64,000 bases of DNA from G025836975 sp040391135 (GTDB lineage: Bacteria; Pseudomonadota; Gammaproteobacteria; Burkholderiales; Burkholderiaceae_B): NCBI GenBank assembly GCA_040391135.1, contig JBEBYL010000015.1:6811-70810 (forward strand), read 5' to 3'. Shown here piece after piece: positions 24,345 to 33,359 of this stretch (within the stretch, counting starts at the first letter, position 1; every line of letters begins with the position of its first letter). Both the position numbers and the translations under genes were made by a program. Under the pieces are notes generated by a model. That model was not told the DNA's origin and made no database searches. It worked only from the letters and a program-made list of their open reading frames with translations.

Positions 24345-25280
24345 CTATGGCACAGCGCTATCGCCAACGTCCCCCGTCTTGCGCATCGGCCTGGTGATGC
24401 CCAATCTGTCTGACAGAAAGTCGATCAAGGTCCGGATCGCACGCGACTGGTATCGATGCGGCGTATATAGCAAGTACATATGGCTGCGATCCATGGTCAG
24501 CTCAAAGTCTTCCATGCACGTTACGACCAGGCCATCGCGCACAAGGTCGTCCACGACGTAGTCCGGCACGACGCCCAGGCCTATGCCTGCCAGGATGCAT
24601 TCCCGCAAATAGGGAAAGCTTCGCGATAAAAGCGTGGGGCGCAGGCGTATGTCGCTTTCCCGGCCGTTGGCCACCGCAGAAAGATGCGCGCGTCCCGTGA
24701 TTCCCCCGGTGGTGATGACGGGAGCCTTGCTTAGCATTTGCAATGTGCTGGGCAGGGTATGGGCGTGTGCCCAGTCGCTGGAGGCGCAGACCACATAGCG
24801 CAGCGGCCCTAGATCGCGCCCAACCAGCAAGGGTGGAGGCTTGGACAACACGCTTATGGCTACGTCGACCCCATCGCGAATCAAATTCTCCATGACGTTT
24901 TCCAATCGGACGTCCAGGACGATGCCGGGATAGCTCCTTTTGAAGTCAATCAGCCAGCCACCCATCACCAGTTGCCCATAACCCGTTGGAATGCTAAGGC
25001 CGACCCTGCCGGTGAGTTCGGCGGCATCCCGTTTTACAGCCTCTTTTAGTAGCCCGGCTTCGTTAACAATGTTGCGGGCATGCTGGTATATATGCTCGCC
25101 GGCACTGGTCAGTTCATTGCCTTGCGGGGTGCGGCGCAATAGTTCGGCGCCCAGCGACTTTTCAAGGCTGGCCAAGTGATAACTGACGTTGGCGCGAGAC
25201 ATATTAAGCGAGCGCGCCGCTTGACTGAGGTTTCCGCTGTCGACGATTTCGACAAAGATAGTGAGAGACGATAAATCCAT
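24345..25280 (-). CDS. LysR family transcriptional regulator
   Basis: 311 residues. The N-terminal winged helix MDLSSLTIFVEIVDSGNLSQAARSLNMSRANVSYHLASLEKSLG is followed by a substrate-binding domain (about 90-290). It is divergent from a CoA-transferase/Bug pair, with a TTGACATGATGTCAA palindrome in between, so it probably controls that pair and itself. Confidence 0.92.
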   Translation of the reverse strand: MDLSSLTIFVEIVDSGNLSQAARSLNMSRANVSYHLASLEKSLGAELLRRTPQGNELTSAGEHIYQHARNIVNEAGLLKEAVKRDAAELTGRVGLSIPTGYGQLVMGGWLIDFKRSYPGIVLDVRLENVMENLIRDGVDVAISVLSKPPPLLVGRDLGPLRYVVCASSDWAHAHTLPSTLQMLSKAPVITTGGITGRAHLSAVANGRESDIRLRPTLLSRSFPYLRECILAGIGLGVVPDYVVDDLVRDGLVVTCMEDFELTMDRSHMYLLYTPHRYQSRAIRTLIDFLSDRLGITRPMRKTGDVGDSAVP

Positions 25281-25299
25281 GGCTTATGGTCAAATAATT

Positions 25300-25314
25300 T
25301 TGACATGATGTCAA
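25300..25314. promoter_or_regulatory. LysR-type (T-N11-A) operator
   Basis: TTGACA and TGTCAA (25300-25305, 25309-25314) form a perfect dyad containing T-N11-A, located 20 bp before the LysR start and about 80 bp before the CoA transferase start. Confidence 0.5.
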
Positions 25315-25395
25315 TGGCTATGGGGATTGCCAACGCCTCGGCGACATAGATAATGAATATCATCATCGACGAAGAAAGTGTGGAGGAAGCTGGTA

Positions 25396-26595
25396 GTGCA
25401 GAATCAACAACCGCTGGCTGGGATACGTGTACTTGACCTTTCCAGGGTCTTGGCTGGGCCGCTATGCGGTATGGCCCTGGGCGATCTGGGCGCGGACGTC
25501 ATCAAGGTGGAGCACCCAGAGCGCGGGGACGATACCCGCGACTGGGGTATCCGCGTCGGCAGCCGGAACACCTCTTACTTCAACAGCGCCAACCGCAACA
25601 AGCGGTCCATGTGCCTGGATCTCCAAACCGAGGAAGGGCAGAACTTGGCACGCCGCTTGGCGGTCAAATCCGACATCGTGATCCAGAACTTCAAACATGG
25701 CGGTGCGGAGAAGCTGAACCTGGGCTACGAACAGCTTCAGGCGCTTAATCCGCGCATCATCTATTGTTCGATTTCGGGCTATTCCCCATTAAGCCCAGAG
25801 CGCGGTCGCCCCGGCTATGATCTGGTCATTCAGGGCGAGTCCGGAATCATGGCAATGAATGGCGAAGAAGGCCAGGGCCCGTTGAAGTTCGGCGTGGCCG
25901 CCGTTGACATGTTCACCGGCATGCACGCCGTGCAGGCCATACTTGCTGTGTTGTACGAGCGGGTAAGCACGGGCCGGGGTCGCCACATCCAGATGGCGCT
26001 ATATGACCACGGGCTGGCCGTGACATCCTACTATGGCCTGGCGGCCAGGCTTGGTGGCGAGGATCCGCCCAAGTTCGGCAATTCCCACCCGGCTATCGTC
26101 CCCTACGGCGTCTTCGAGGCAAAGGACGGCCCATTGGTAATCGCCGTGGGTAACAATGGCCAATTTCGCCAGTTCTGCGAGCAGATCATCTTGCGGTCGG
26201 ACCTTGCCGCTGATCCGCGCTTTGAAAAAAACACCGATCGCGCCAAGCACCGCGAGATCTTGCTGCCTATACTGGAAGAGAGCATTCGCGGTCATCGGCG
26301 AGCCGATCTGATCGAGCGCATGCAGAAGGCCGGTATCCCATGCGGCGAAGTCCAGGGCCTGTACGATGCTTTGGAGTCTCCTCGGACCGAAGCGGCGCGA
26401 ATGCTGCACCGCTACGAGGATCCCGAGGCGGGTCCACAGGCCATTCATGCCCCCACTTACGTGATCGATGATGCACGCACCCCTGTACGACACAACCCGC
26501 CCCATTTTGGGCAACACACATCTGAAGTGCTGCAGGAAGTGCTTGGCATCGACGCAGACACCCTGCATTCCCTGAAGGCTCGGCGGATCATTTGA
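25396..26595 (+). CDS. CaiB/BaiF family (family III) CoA transferase
   Basis: About 399 residues. The N-terminal block is PLAGIRVLDLSRVLAGPLCGMALGDLGADVIKVEHPERGDDTR, followed by 'NRNKRSMCLDL' and the catalytic-Asp region GYDLVIQGESGIM (the family's conserved D in 'YD'). 'GIPCGEVQ' and 'HNPPHFGQHTSEVL' near the end are also typical. The enzymes move CoA between carboxylic acids, often to activate a catabolic substrate. The GTG at 25396 has GGAGG ten bases upstream; 25378 is an in-frame alternative. A Bug receptor follows 38 bp downstream. Confidence 0.92.
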   Translation: MQNQQPLAGIRVLDLSRVLAGPLCGMALGDLGADVIKVEHPERGDDTRDWGIRVGSRNTSYFNSANRNKRSMCLDLQTEEGQNLARRLAVKSDIVIQNFKHGGAEKLNLGYEQLQALNPRIIYCSISGYSPLSPERGRPGYDLVIQGESGIMAMNGEEGQGPLKFGVAAVDMFTGMHAVQAILAVLYERVSTGRGRHIQMALYDHGLAVTSYYGLAARLGGEDPPKFGNSHPAIVPYGVFEAKDGPLVIAVGNNGQFRQFCEQIILRSDLAADPRFEKNTDRAKHREILLPILEESIRGHRRADLIERMQKAGIPCGEVQGLYDALESPRTEAARMLHRYEDPEAGPQAIHAPTYVIDDARTPVRHNPPHFGQHTSEVLQEVLGIDADTLHSLKARRII

Positions 26596-26633
26596 GTATC
26601 CGCCCGAAAGACACAGACATTAGGACAATCACC

Positions 26634-27629
26634 ATGGCTCATTCCTCTCGTTTCTCCCGCCGTACCTTCATGAAGGTATCCGCTCTTTCCGCCCTGACCG
26701 CCGCGACCTTGCCGCTGCCCGCCCTGGCATCTTCATGGCCAGGCAAGCCGGTGCGCATGATCGTGGCCTTTCCGGTCGGCGGACCGACCGACACCATTGC
26801 CCGCCTCATCGCGCATCAGTTGTCCGAGCGCCTGGGCCAGACCATCATCGTTGATAATCGCCCCGGCGCCTCGGGCTCTGTGGGCACTTCGCAATTCATC
26901 CGTTCGCGCGCCGATGGCTATACGATCTCGATGTTCGGCATGCCGGCGCTGATTGCGCCTATCGTCCACCGCAACAACCTGTATGACGTGCGCAAGGACT
27001 TTACCTGCGTCGCCACGGTGTACGACCTGCCCTACGTCATCGTCGTCAATCCCAAATTGCTGCCGGATGTGAATGACCTGCAGCAGCTTATTGCCAAGAC
27101 CAAGACCGAGGAAATCAACTATTCGACGCCCGGTGCGGGCAGTATTGCCCATCTGGCCATGGAGCAATTGAAAGGCCTGGGCGGTTTCGAGATGCTGCAC
27201 ATTGCCTACAACGGCAGCGCGCCGGCCATCACCGATCTGCTTGGCGGCCATATCTCCGTCATGATGGCGGATATGATCGCCGCCATGCCGCATATCCAAA
27301 GCGGCTCCCTCAAGGCCATCGCCCTGGGCTCGGACACTGGCAAGGCCTTCCTGCCAGAAGTGAAAACCATTGCCGAACAAGGCTTCGCTGGTTTCGACGC
27401 GAGCTCATGGAGCGGCATAGTCGTCCCGAACAGTACGCCGCAGGAAGTCTCGGATCGTCTCAACAAAGAGCTGAGCGAGTTATTGGCCGATCCGCAATTG
27501 CAGAAACAAATGATGCAGGTTGGCGCACTGGCGACGTACGAACCGGCTGACAAAATGAAGGCGCGCTTGAATTCGGAATACGACCGCTGGAACAAGGTTG
27601 CCAGCGAGGTGGATCTCGGGAACTCCTGA
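26634..27629 (+). CDS. Bug family solute-binding protein with a twin-arginine signal
   Basis: About 331 residues. The signal region MAHSSRFSRRTFMKVSALSAL has an exact Tat motif S-R-R-T-F-M-K and ends near LPALAS, so export of a folded protein is likely. Mature part: WPGKPVRMIVAFPVGGPTDT, 'DNRPGASGSVGTSQFIRSRADGYT', and 'EVKTIAEQGFAGF'. It probably delivers the CoA-transferase substrate. It is co-oriented with the upstream CaiB gene and followed by a terminator-like hairpin. Confidence 0.93.
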   Translation: MAHSSRFSRRTFMKVSALSALTAATLPLPALASSWPGKPVRMIVAFPVGGPTDTIARLIAHQLSERLGQTIIVDNRPGASGSVGTSQFIRSRADGYTISMFGMPALIAPIVHRNNLYDVRKDFTCVATVYDLPYVIVVNPKLLPDVNDLQQLIAKTKTEEINYSTPGAGSIAHLAMEQLKGLGGFEMLHIAYNGSAPAITDLLGGHISVMMADMIAAMPHIQSGSLKAIALGSDTGKAFLPEVKTIAEQGFAGFDASSWSGIVVPNSTPQEVSDRLNKELSELLADPQLQKQMMQVGALATYEPADKMKARLNSEYDRWNKVASEVDLGNS

Positions 27630-27652
27630 TCAACGCCTGGATGGCACATTCC

Positions 27653-27682
27653 AGAAGGGGCTGCCGTAAGGCGGCTTCTTTT
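27653..27682 (+). terminator. Probable terminator after the CaiB/Bug pair
   Basis: AGAAG and GCTGCC on the left, GGCGGC and TTCT on the right around GTAA give an imperfect hairpin ending in TTCTTTT, 24 bp after the Bug stop. Confidence 0.45.
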
Positions 27683-27705
27683 GCACACTAGCACTTGACG
27701 CCCCA

Positions 27706-28632
27706 TCACGCATCGCTTGTACCGCCATGATCCAATGCTACGGCTCCCGCAAGCCGTAGCGTCTCGCACAAGGCCGGCACGGCGGGGTTGAGGCAATCTT
27801 TGCGGTAGGCCAGATACAGCGTCGACCGCAAGCTATGTTCGGCCTGTAGCGGCAGGTATTTCACGCCTCCCGGCCGCAGCTCGCTTACCGAGGCCGGCAC
27901 CACCGCCGCGCCTATGCCCGCCTCGACAAGCGCCAGCAGCGTGGGCAGCAGGCTCTCCATGACGTAGTTCGGCGTCAGGCCATTGCGCTCGAACAGCGAT
28001 GCCAGCAGCGTATGGAAGTACATCGAGGTCTGGCGTGCAAAACCGATAAGCGGCTCCGTGGCCAGTTCAGCAACCGAGATGCTGTCGCGCGACGCCCAGG
28101 CGTGCTGCATGGGAAGCGCAACCACGAGCGGCTCGCTGTCTACCGGCTCGCGGTGCAGCTCGTCGTCCTCGCTGTCGCCGGAGTGGCGCAGCAGAGCTAC
28201 GTCCAGTCGGTCCTGAACAAGCAAAGTGTGCAGGCGTCCGGTATCGGCCTCGGTCATGGATAGCTGGATCCGCGGATGGCGCTGGCGATACGCGCCTACG
28301 GCGGCGGGGATGAGCCGGTAGGCCGCCGTGGGGGTGAACCCGATGCGCAGCAGGCCCGCGTCTCCCGCCGCAACTCGTCGGGTCGCAGCCACGGCCGCTT
28401 CTCCGTCTTCCATCATCTGTTCCATGGCCTCGCGCAGCAGAGCTCCGGCCGGAGTGAGCCGCACCGTGCGCGTCGAGCGCTCGATCAAGGGCGCGCCAAT
28501 GCGCTCTTCGAATAGGCGCACTTGCTGGCTGAGGGGCGGTTGGGTCATATGCAGGCGCTTTGCCGCTCGGCCGAAGTGAAGCTCCCGCGCGACGGCCATG
28601 AAGGCGAGCAGTTGTCTTGAGTACAGGGCCAT
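27706..28632 (-). CDS. LysR family transcriptional regulator
   Basis: 308 residues. The N-terminal helix-turn-helix MALYSRQLLAFMAVARELHFGRAAKRLHMTQPPLSQQVRLFEERIG resembles BenM/CatR-type regulators of aromatic or carboxylate catabolism. It is divergent from a Bug/amidase pair (28802-31087), its probable target. Confidence 0.92.
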   Translation of the reverse strand: MALYSRQLLAFMAVARELHFGRAAKRLHMTQPPLSQQVRLFEERIGAPLIERSTRTVRLTPAGALLREAMEQMMEDGEAAVAATRRVAAGDAGLLRIGFTPTAAYRLIPAAVGAYRQRHPRIQLSMTEADTGRLHTLLVQDRLDVALLRHSGDSEDDELHREPVDSEPLVVALPMQHAWASRDSISVAELATEPLIGFARQTSMYFHTLLASLFERNGLTPNYVMESLLPTLLALVEAGIGAAVVPASVSELRPGGVKYLPLQAEHSLRSTLYLAYRKDCLNPAVPALCETLRLAGAVALDHGGTSDA

Positions 28633-28801
28633 ATGTTCGGATTAGGTCGATTATCGTATTTATCCCTGGTGAATTTTATATTGGATGGATTGAATCCGAC
28701 AGCCTAAGATGAATAACGCCTATGTCGGCAAGCCATGGCCGAATGACTCGTCAATACCGGTATTGACGATGACACCCTTACTTATCAGGAAGGAAATACT
28801 C

Positions 28802-29788
28802 ATGAGCATCCCAGCCCGCGGTTTCGCAGCCCTTGCTACGGCCCTGACCTTGGCAGTCGCCGTAATACCCACAGCGTTTGGCCAGACGGCCGCCTATCCC
28901 AGCAAACCCATACGCCTGATCGTGCCGTTCGGCGCCGGCAGCGTGACCGACCAATTGGCGCGTACCGTCGGCGCTGGCCTGGCCGAGGCCCTTGGTCAAT
29001 CGGTCGTTGTGGAGAACAAATCAGGCGCGGGGGGCAATATCGGCGCCGGATATGTGGCCGCCGCAGAGCCTGATGGCTATACCTTGCTGATGGGTGCGGC
29101 CAGCACCAACGCAATCAACCCCAGCCTGTACACCAACCTGAAGTACGATCCGCTGAAGGACTTTGCGCCGGTGGCCAACTTCGCTTCGGTGACCAATGTG
29201 CTGGTGGTCAACCCCGAGGTCAAGGCCCGTTCCGTGCCGGAACTGATCGAGGCGCTCAAGAAAAGCGATGCGTACAGCTACGCATCGGGCGGCGCCGGAG
29301 GCAGTCAACATCTGTCGGCCGAGCTGTTCAAGTCGATGTCCTCGACCGACATGCTGCACATTCCCTACAAGGGCGGCAGCGAGCCGCTACCCGATCTGAT
29401 CGCCAATCGCGTGCAAGTGATGTTCTGCAATCTGCCCGTCTGCCTGCCTCACATCAAGTCCGGCAAGCTGGTGGCGCTGGGCGTAACCTCCAGCAAGCGC
29501 TCACCCCTGCTGCCGGAAGTGCCGACGATTTCCGAATCCGGCCTGCCCGGCTATTCGGTCGAAGGCTGGTTTGCCTTATTCGCCCCTGCCAAGGTGCCGG
29601 CCGAAATCCTTGACCGCCTTCATGACGAGACAGCCAAGCTGCTCGCCAAGCCCGAGGTGCAGGAACTGATTCGTCGCCAGGGCGCTGAGCCGAACGGCGG
29701 CACTCGGCAAGAGTTCGCCCGCTTCGTGCAAGCCGAACACGACAAATGGGCAAAAGTCATCCGGGACGCCAACATCCGTATCGAGTAA
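28802..29788 (+). CDS. Bug family solute-binding protein
   Basis: About 328 residues with a Sec signal peptide (MSIPARGFAALATALTLAVAVIPTAFG). The mature start is AAYPSKPIRLIVPFGAGSVTDQLARTVG, followed by ENKSGAGGNIGAGYVAAAEPDGYTLL and 'EVPTISESGLPGY'. The SD AGGAAGG lies just before the ATG at 28802. It is 6 bp from the following amidase gene, so an amide is the likely ligand (inference). Confidence 0.94.
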   Translation: MSIPARGFAALATALTLAVAVIPTAFGQTAAYPSKPIRLIVPFGAGSVTDQLARTVGAGLAEALGQSVVVENKSGAGGNIGAGYVAAAEPDGYTLLMGAASTNAINPSLYTNLKYDPLKDFAPVANFASVTNVLVVNPEVKARSVPELIEALKKSDAYSYASGGAGGSQHLSAELFKSMSSTDMLHIPYKGGSEPLPDLIANRVQVMFCNLPVCLPHIKSGKLVALGVTSSKRSPLLPEVPTISESGLPGYSVEGWFALFAPAKVPAEILDRLHDETAKLLAKPEVQELIRRQGAEPNGGTRQEFARFVQAEHDKWAKVIRDANIRIE

Positions 29789-29794
29789 GCGGCC

Positions 29795-31087
29795 ATGCAT
29801 TCAGGTACTTCGCTTCCCTCGATTGCCCAGGCTTTGAGGGACATCGAGACAGGCGCGTTGCGCGCACGTGATTTGGCCGAGCATTGCCTGGCGCGCATCA
29901 GCGCACGCAATCCAGAGGTCCAGGCCTTCCTCGCCAGCGATGCCGGACACGTCCGTGCGCAGGCCGACGCGGTGGACGCCGGCTTGCGGCGGGGCTTGCT
30001 GCGCGGCATACCGTATGCTGTGAAAGACGTGATCGAAACCGCCGCCTATCCCACGACGTATGGCTCGCCCATCTACTCGGGCCATACCACCGGTCGCGAT
30101 GCCGCGTGTGTGGCATTGTCTCAGGAGCAAGGCGCCGTCCTGCTGGGCAAGGTGGCAACCAGCGAGTTTGCCACGCAGACGCCCGGCCGGGTGCGCAATC
30201 CGCTCAATCTTGCGCATACTCCTGGCGGCTCTTCCAGCGGCTCGGCCGCCGCGGTCGCCGACGGCATGGCCATGGCTGCCTGGGGCACGCAGACGACGGG
30301 CTCGATCACCCGGCCTGCCGCATACTGCGGCGTAGTGGGTTACAAGCCAAGCTTCGGGTTTGTCTCGACGGCAGGAGTCGGTGTGCTAAGCCCGTCGCAG
30401 GACACGGTGGGTGTTCTGGCCCGAAATGTGGCCGACGCCGCTGCGGTTGTGCTGGGCACCCACGGCCAACGCTACCATGCCCCGTCAGGCGACCTGCGCT
30501 ACACGGTCGGCATTTGCCTGTCGGCGCAGTGGCGGCACGCCAGCACCCAGGCGCTCGAGGCGCTCCGAAGCTGGGCCGCCAGGCTTGCCGCCGCGGGGAT
30601 CGGTGTCAAAGAGCTGACGCTGCCGGCTGAATACGAGCACTTGATCGAAGACCAGAGCCGGCTGGTCGCCTACGAAGCCCGCCAGGCGCTGGCGCACGAA
30701 CGCATGACGGCAGCATCGAAGCTCAGTCCCCGGCTGGTCGAGCGTTTGGCTGGGGGCGGCGAGATTGGCCTGGATGAGTATCTTGCCATGCAGCGGCGCG
30801 CCTTCAAACTGCGCCACGAGGCCGAAACCCTGTTCGCCGACGTCGATGCGCTGGTTTATCCCGCCTCCGATGACGAGGCGGAAAAAGGCCTGGCCAACTC
30901 GGGATCCCCGCGCTTTGGGGCGCTCTGGACCTTGCTTCATCTGCCTACGGTGGCCATTCCGCTGGATGCGGGCAGCGGCGGGCTGCCGCTTGGAGTGCAG
31001 ATGATAGGGCGGGTCGGCAGCGACGTGGCGCTTTTGCAGATGGCGGAGCACGCGTCGGCGCATAGTCGCTGGCTGAGCGGGGCTTAA
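29795..31087 (+). CDS. Amidase signature family hydrolase
   Basis: 430 residues with the Ser-cisSer-Lys site of the family: Lys in RGIPYAVKDVIETA, and the Gly/Ser-rich block HTPGGSSSGSAAAVADGMA with 'TQTTGSITRPAAYCGVVGYKPS' carrying the nucleophilic Ser. It hydrolyses an amide to acid plus ammonia. The adjacent Bug receptor and LysR gene suggest an uptake-and-hydrolysis unit. It is not GatA: no gatB or gatC is near and the C-terminal third differs from GatA. Confidence 0.9.
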   Translation: MHSGTSLPSIAQALRDIETGALRARDLAEHCLARISARNPEVQAFLASDAGHVRAQADAVDAGLRRGLLRGIPYAVKDVIETAAYPTTYGSPIYSGHTTGRDAACVALSQEQGAVLLGKVATSEFATQTPGRVRNPLNLAHTPGGSSSGSAAAVADGMAMAAWGTQTTGSITRPAAYCGVVGYKPSFGFVSTAGVGVLSPSQDTVGVLARNVADAAAVVLGTHGQRYHAPSGDLRYTVGICLSAQWRHASTQALEALRSWAARLAAAGIGVKELTLPAEYEHLIEDQSRLVAYEARQALAHERMTAASKLSPRLVERLAGGGEIGLDEYLAMQRRAFKLRHEAETLFADVDALVYPASDDEAEKGLANSGSPRFGALWTLLHLPTVAIPLDAGSGGLPLGVQMIGRVGSDVALLQMAEHASAHSRWLSGA

Positions 31088-31239
31088 GGGTTCTCGCGCC
31101 CTCGGGGCTCTGGGTTTTCGTGCCGGCTATTGCGCAAGCGTAAATCCGCGGGCTAAGCTAGCGCCGTGGCCATGCCGCCGGTGGGTTTGCCCCCACAGGC
31201 GGACGCGCTTGTTCAAGAACCAGCCTAAAGGTGACTGCT

Positions 31240-33219
31240 GTGGAACTCAAAAATACGGGCATTGCGCCGGTGACATTCATAGGTTCCGCAGTCATTGCGC
31301 TGGGCTTGATCGCCTATGCCTCCTTTGCTCCCGAATCGGCTGCGGCGTTGTTTTCCGGCGCCAACGCATGGATCATTGCGGAAGCGGGCTGGTTTTATAT
31401 GCTGGTGGTGGGCTTCTTCGTGCTCTTCCTGCTGGGCCTGGCAATGAGTTCGCTGGGCAAGGTCAAGCTGGGGCCTGACGATTCCGTGCCCGACTACAAC
31501 TTTGGCACTTGGGTTGCCATGTTGTTCAGCGCAGGCATGGGCATAGGCATTGTGTTCTATGGCGTGGCCGAGCCCATCATGCACTTTGCCCAACCGCCCG
31601 ATGCCGTGCCGCGGTCCGCGCAGGCGGCTCGCGATGCCATGGGCATCACCTTCTTTCATTGGGGTGTCCATGCCTGGGCCATTTACGCCGTCCTGGGCCT
31701 GGCCCTGGCTTACTTCGGTTATCGGCGCAACCAGCCCTTGGCCATCCGGTCCGCCTTCCACCCCATCGTGGGCGATCGCATCCATGGCCCGCTGGGCGAT
31801 TTCATCGATATTTTCGCAGTGGTGGGCACGCTGGCCGGGCTGGCGACTTCGCTGGGACTGGGTGTTTCGCAGTTGAACGCCAGCATGAGCTATTTGTTCG
31901 GCATACCGCAGGACCTGTACACACAGCTTATCCTGATAGCGATCGTGACGGCGCTGGCTACCATGACGGTGGCGACCGGGCTGGATAACGGTATCCGGCG
32001 CCTGAGCGAATTGATCATCATCGTGTCGTTTGTCCTGATGCTGCTGATCCTGGTCCTTGGCCCGACCCGGTTCCTGCTAAGCGCCCTGGTTGAAAATATT
32101 GGCCTTTATCTACACGCGTTTGTGCGCCGCACCTTCCATGTCTATGCCTATGAACCCACGGAATGGGTGGGAACATGGACCATTTTCTATTGGGGATGGT
32201 GGATATCGTGGGCGCCCTTTGTCGGCATGTTCATTGCGCGCATATCGCGCGGCCGTACCATACGCCAGTTCTTGCTGGGCGTGCTGTTTGCGCCGGCCGG
32301 TTTCAGCTTCATCTGGTTCACGGTTTTTGGCGACCTGGCCATCTGGCTGGACATGTTCGTGGCAAAGGGGAAGATTGCGGAGACGGTTTCCAGCAATCTG
32401 CCCATCGCGCTGTTTACGGTGTTCGACTACATGCCCTGGTCGCGGGTGCTTGCGTGGATTACGGGTTTGCTGGTTGCCGTCTATTTTGTGACGGCCTCGG
32501 ATGCCGGCGCGCTGGTGGTGTCCATGATTACCTCGAAGGGCGACGAAGAGCCTCCCCTGTGGCTGCGTATTTTCTGGGCGCTCGCCTGCGGCGGCGTGGC
32601 CGGCTGCCTGCTGTTGGCCGGCGGGCTCGAAGCCGTACAGGCGGCGGCGGTGATTGCCGCCTTCCCGCTAAGCATACTCATGCTGCTGATGTGCTATGGG
32701 ATTTTGAAAGGCCTGCGCGACGAGGTGGCCCTTCAGGCCAGCCGCAACCTGCCCATTGCGCCCTTGACGGCCGGCCAGGGCGGGATGTCGTTAAGGCAGC
32801 GCCTGAACAATATCGTGACGCATCCGACCAAAGCGCGTGCCACCGCCTTTATCGGCAAGGAAGTGATGGCGGCGTTCGAACTGGTGGCTTCCGAGCTGCA
32901 AAAGCGCGATATCGTTGCCGACATCACGCAACTGGACGACGGCGCGCAGTTGATCGTGCATCATGGCGACGACGCCGAAGACTTCATCTATGCCGTGAGG
33001 CTGGTCAGTCAGCCCATTCCCGCATTCGCCCTATCCGACGCCGCCCGCCGCGAGGGTGAAAAGAGGCGCTTTTATCGCACCGAGGTTTTCCTGAACAACG
33101 GTGGACGCGGCTACGATATTTATGGGTATAGCGGGGAACAGGTGGCGGCCGATATCATCAACCACTATGACCGGTTCCGCCACTATCTGTATGTGCTGGA
33201 TCCGCACACGACCATGTAG
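31240..33219 (+). CDS. BCCT family transporter (betaine/choline/carnitine type)
   Basis: About 659 residues with about twelve membrane segments and a cytoplasmic tail of roughly 170 residues, as in BetT. Signatures are AMLFSAGMGIGIVFYGVAEP (Gly-rich TM5) and EWVGTWTIFYWGWWISWAPFVGMFIARISRGRTIRQF (the aromatic Trp-box of TM8). It is likely a proton- or sodium-coupled uptake system for a quaternary amine. I prefer the GTG at 31240 (MELKNTGIAPV) with AAAGGTG upstream; 31231 is in frame. The 150 bp before it shows nothing I can name. Confidence 0.92.
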   Translation: MELKNTGIAPVTFIGSAVIALGLIAYASFAPESAAALFSGANAWIIAEAGWFYMLVVGFFVLFLLGLAMSSLGKVKLGPDDSVPDYNFGTWVAMLFSAGMGIGIVFYGVAEPIMHFAQPPDAVPRSAQAARDAMGITFFHWGVHAWAIYAVLGLALAYFGYRRNQPLAIRSAFHPIVGDRIHGPLGDFIDIFAVVGTLAGLATSLGLGVSQLNASMSYLFGIPQDLYTQLILIAIVTALATMTVATGLDNGIRRLSELIIIVSFVLMLLILVLGPTRFLLSALVENIGLYLHAFVRRTFHVYAYEPTEWVGTWTIFYWGWWISWAPFVGMFIARISRGRTIRQFLLGVLFAPAGFSFIWFTVFGDLAIWLDMFVAKGKIAETVSSNLPIALFTVFDYMPWSRVLAWITGLLVAVYFVTASDAGALVVSMITSKGDEEPPLWLRIFWALACGGVAGCLLLAGGLEAVQAAAVIAAFPLSILMLLMCYGILKGLRDEVALQASRNLPIAPLTAGQGGMSLRQRLNNIVTHPTKARATAFIGKEVMAAFELVASELQKRDIVADITQLDDGAQLIVHHGDDAEDFIYAVRLVSQPIPAFALSDAARREGEKRRFYRTEVFLNNGGRGYDIYGYSGEQVAADIINHYDRFRHYLYVLDPHTTM

Positions 33220-33359
33220 CTGTTCAGGTGTTCATGCGGTCGCCGGGACGGCGGCGCGAGCGGCGGGGCAAGATGCATTGACAGTTGATTATCGCCCGCT
33301 TACTCTGTCCGCCTGCGCTGCAGGGCGTTTGGCCATCAGAAAGACTCCAGGAGAACGTA

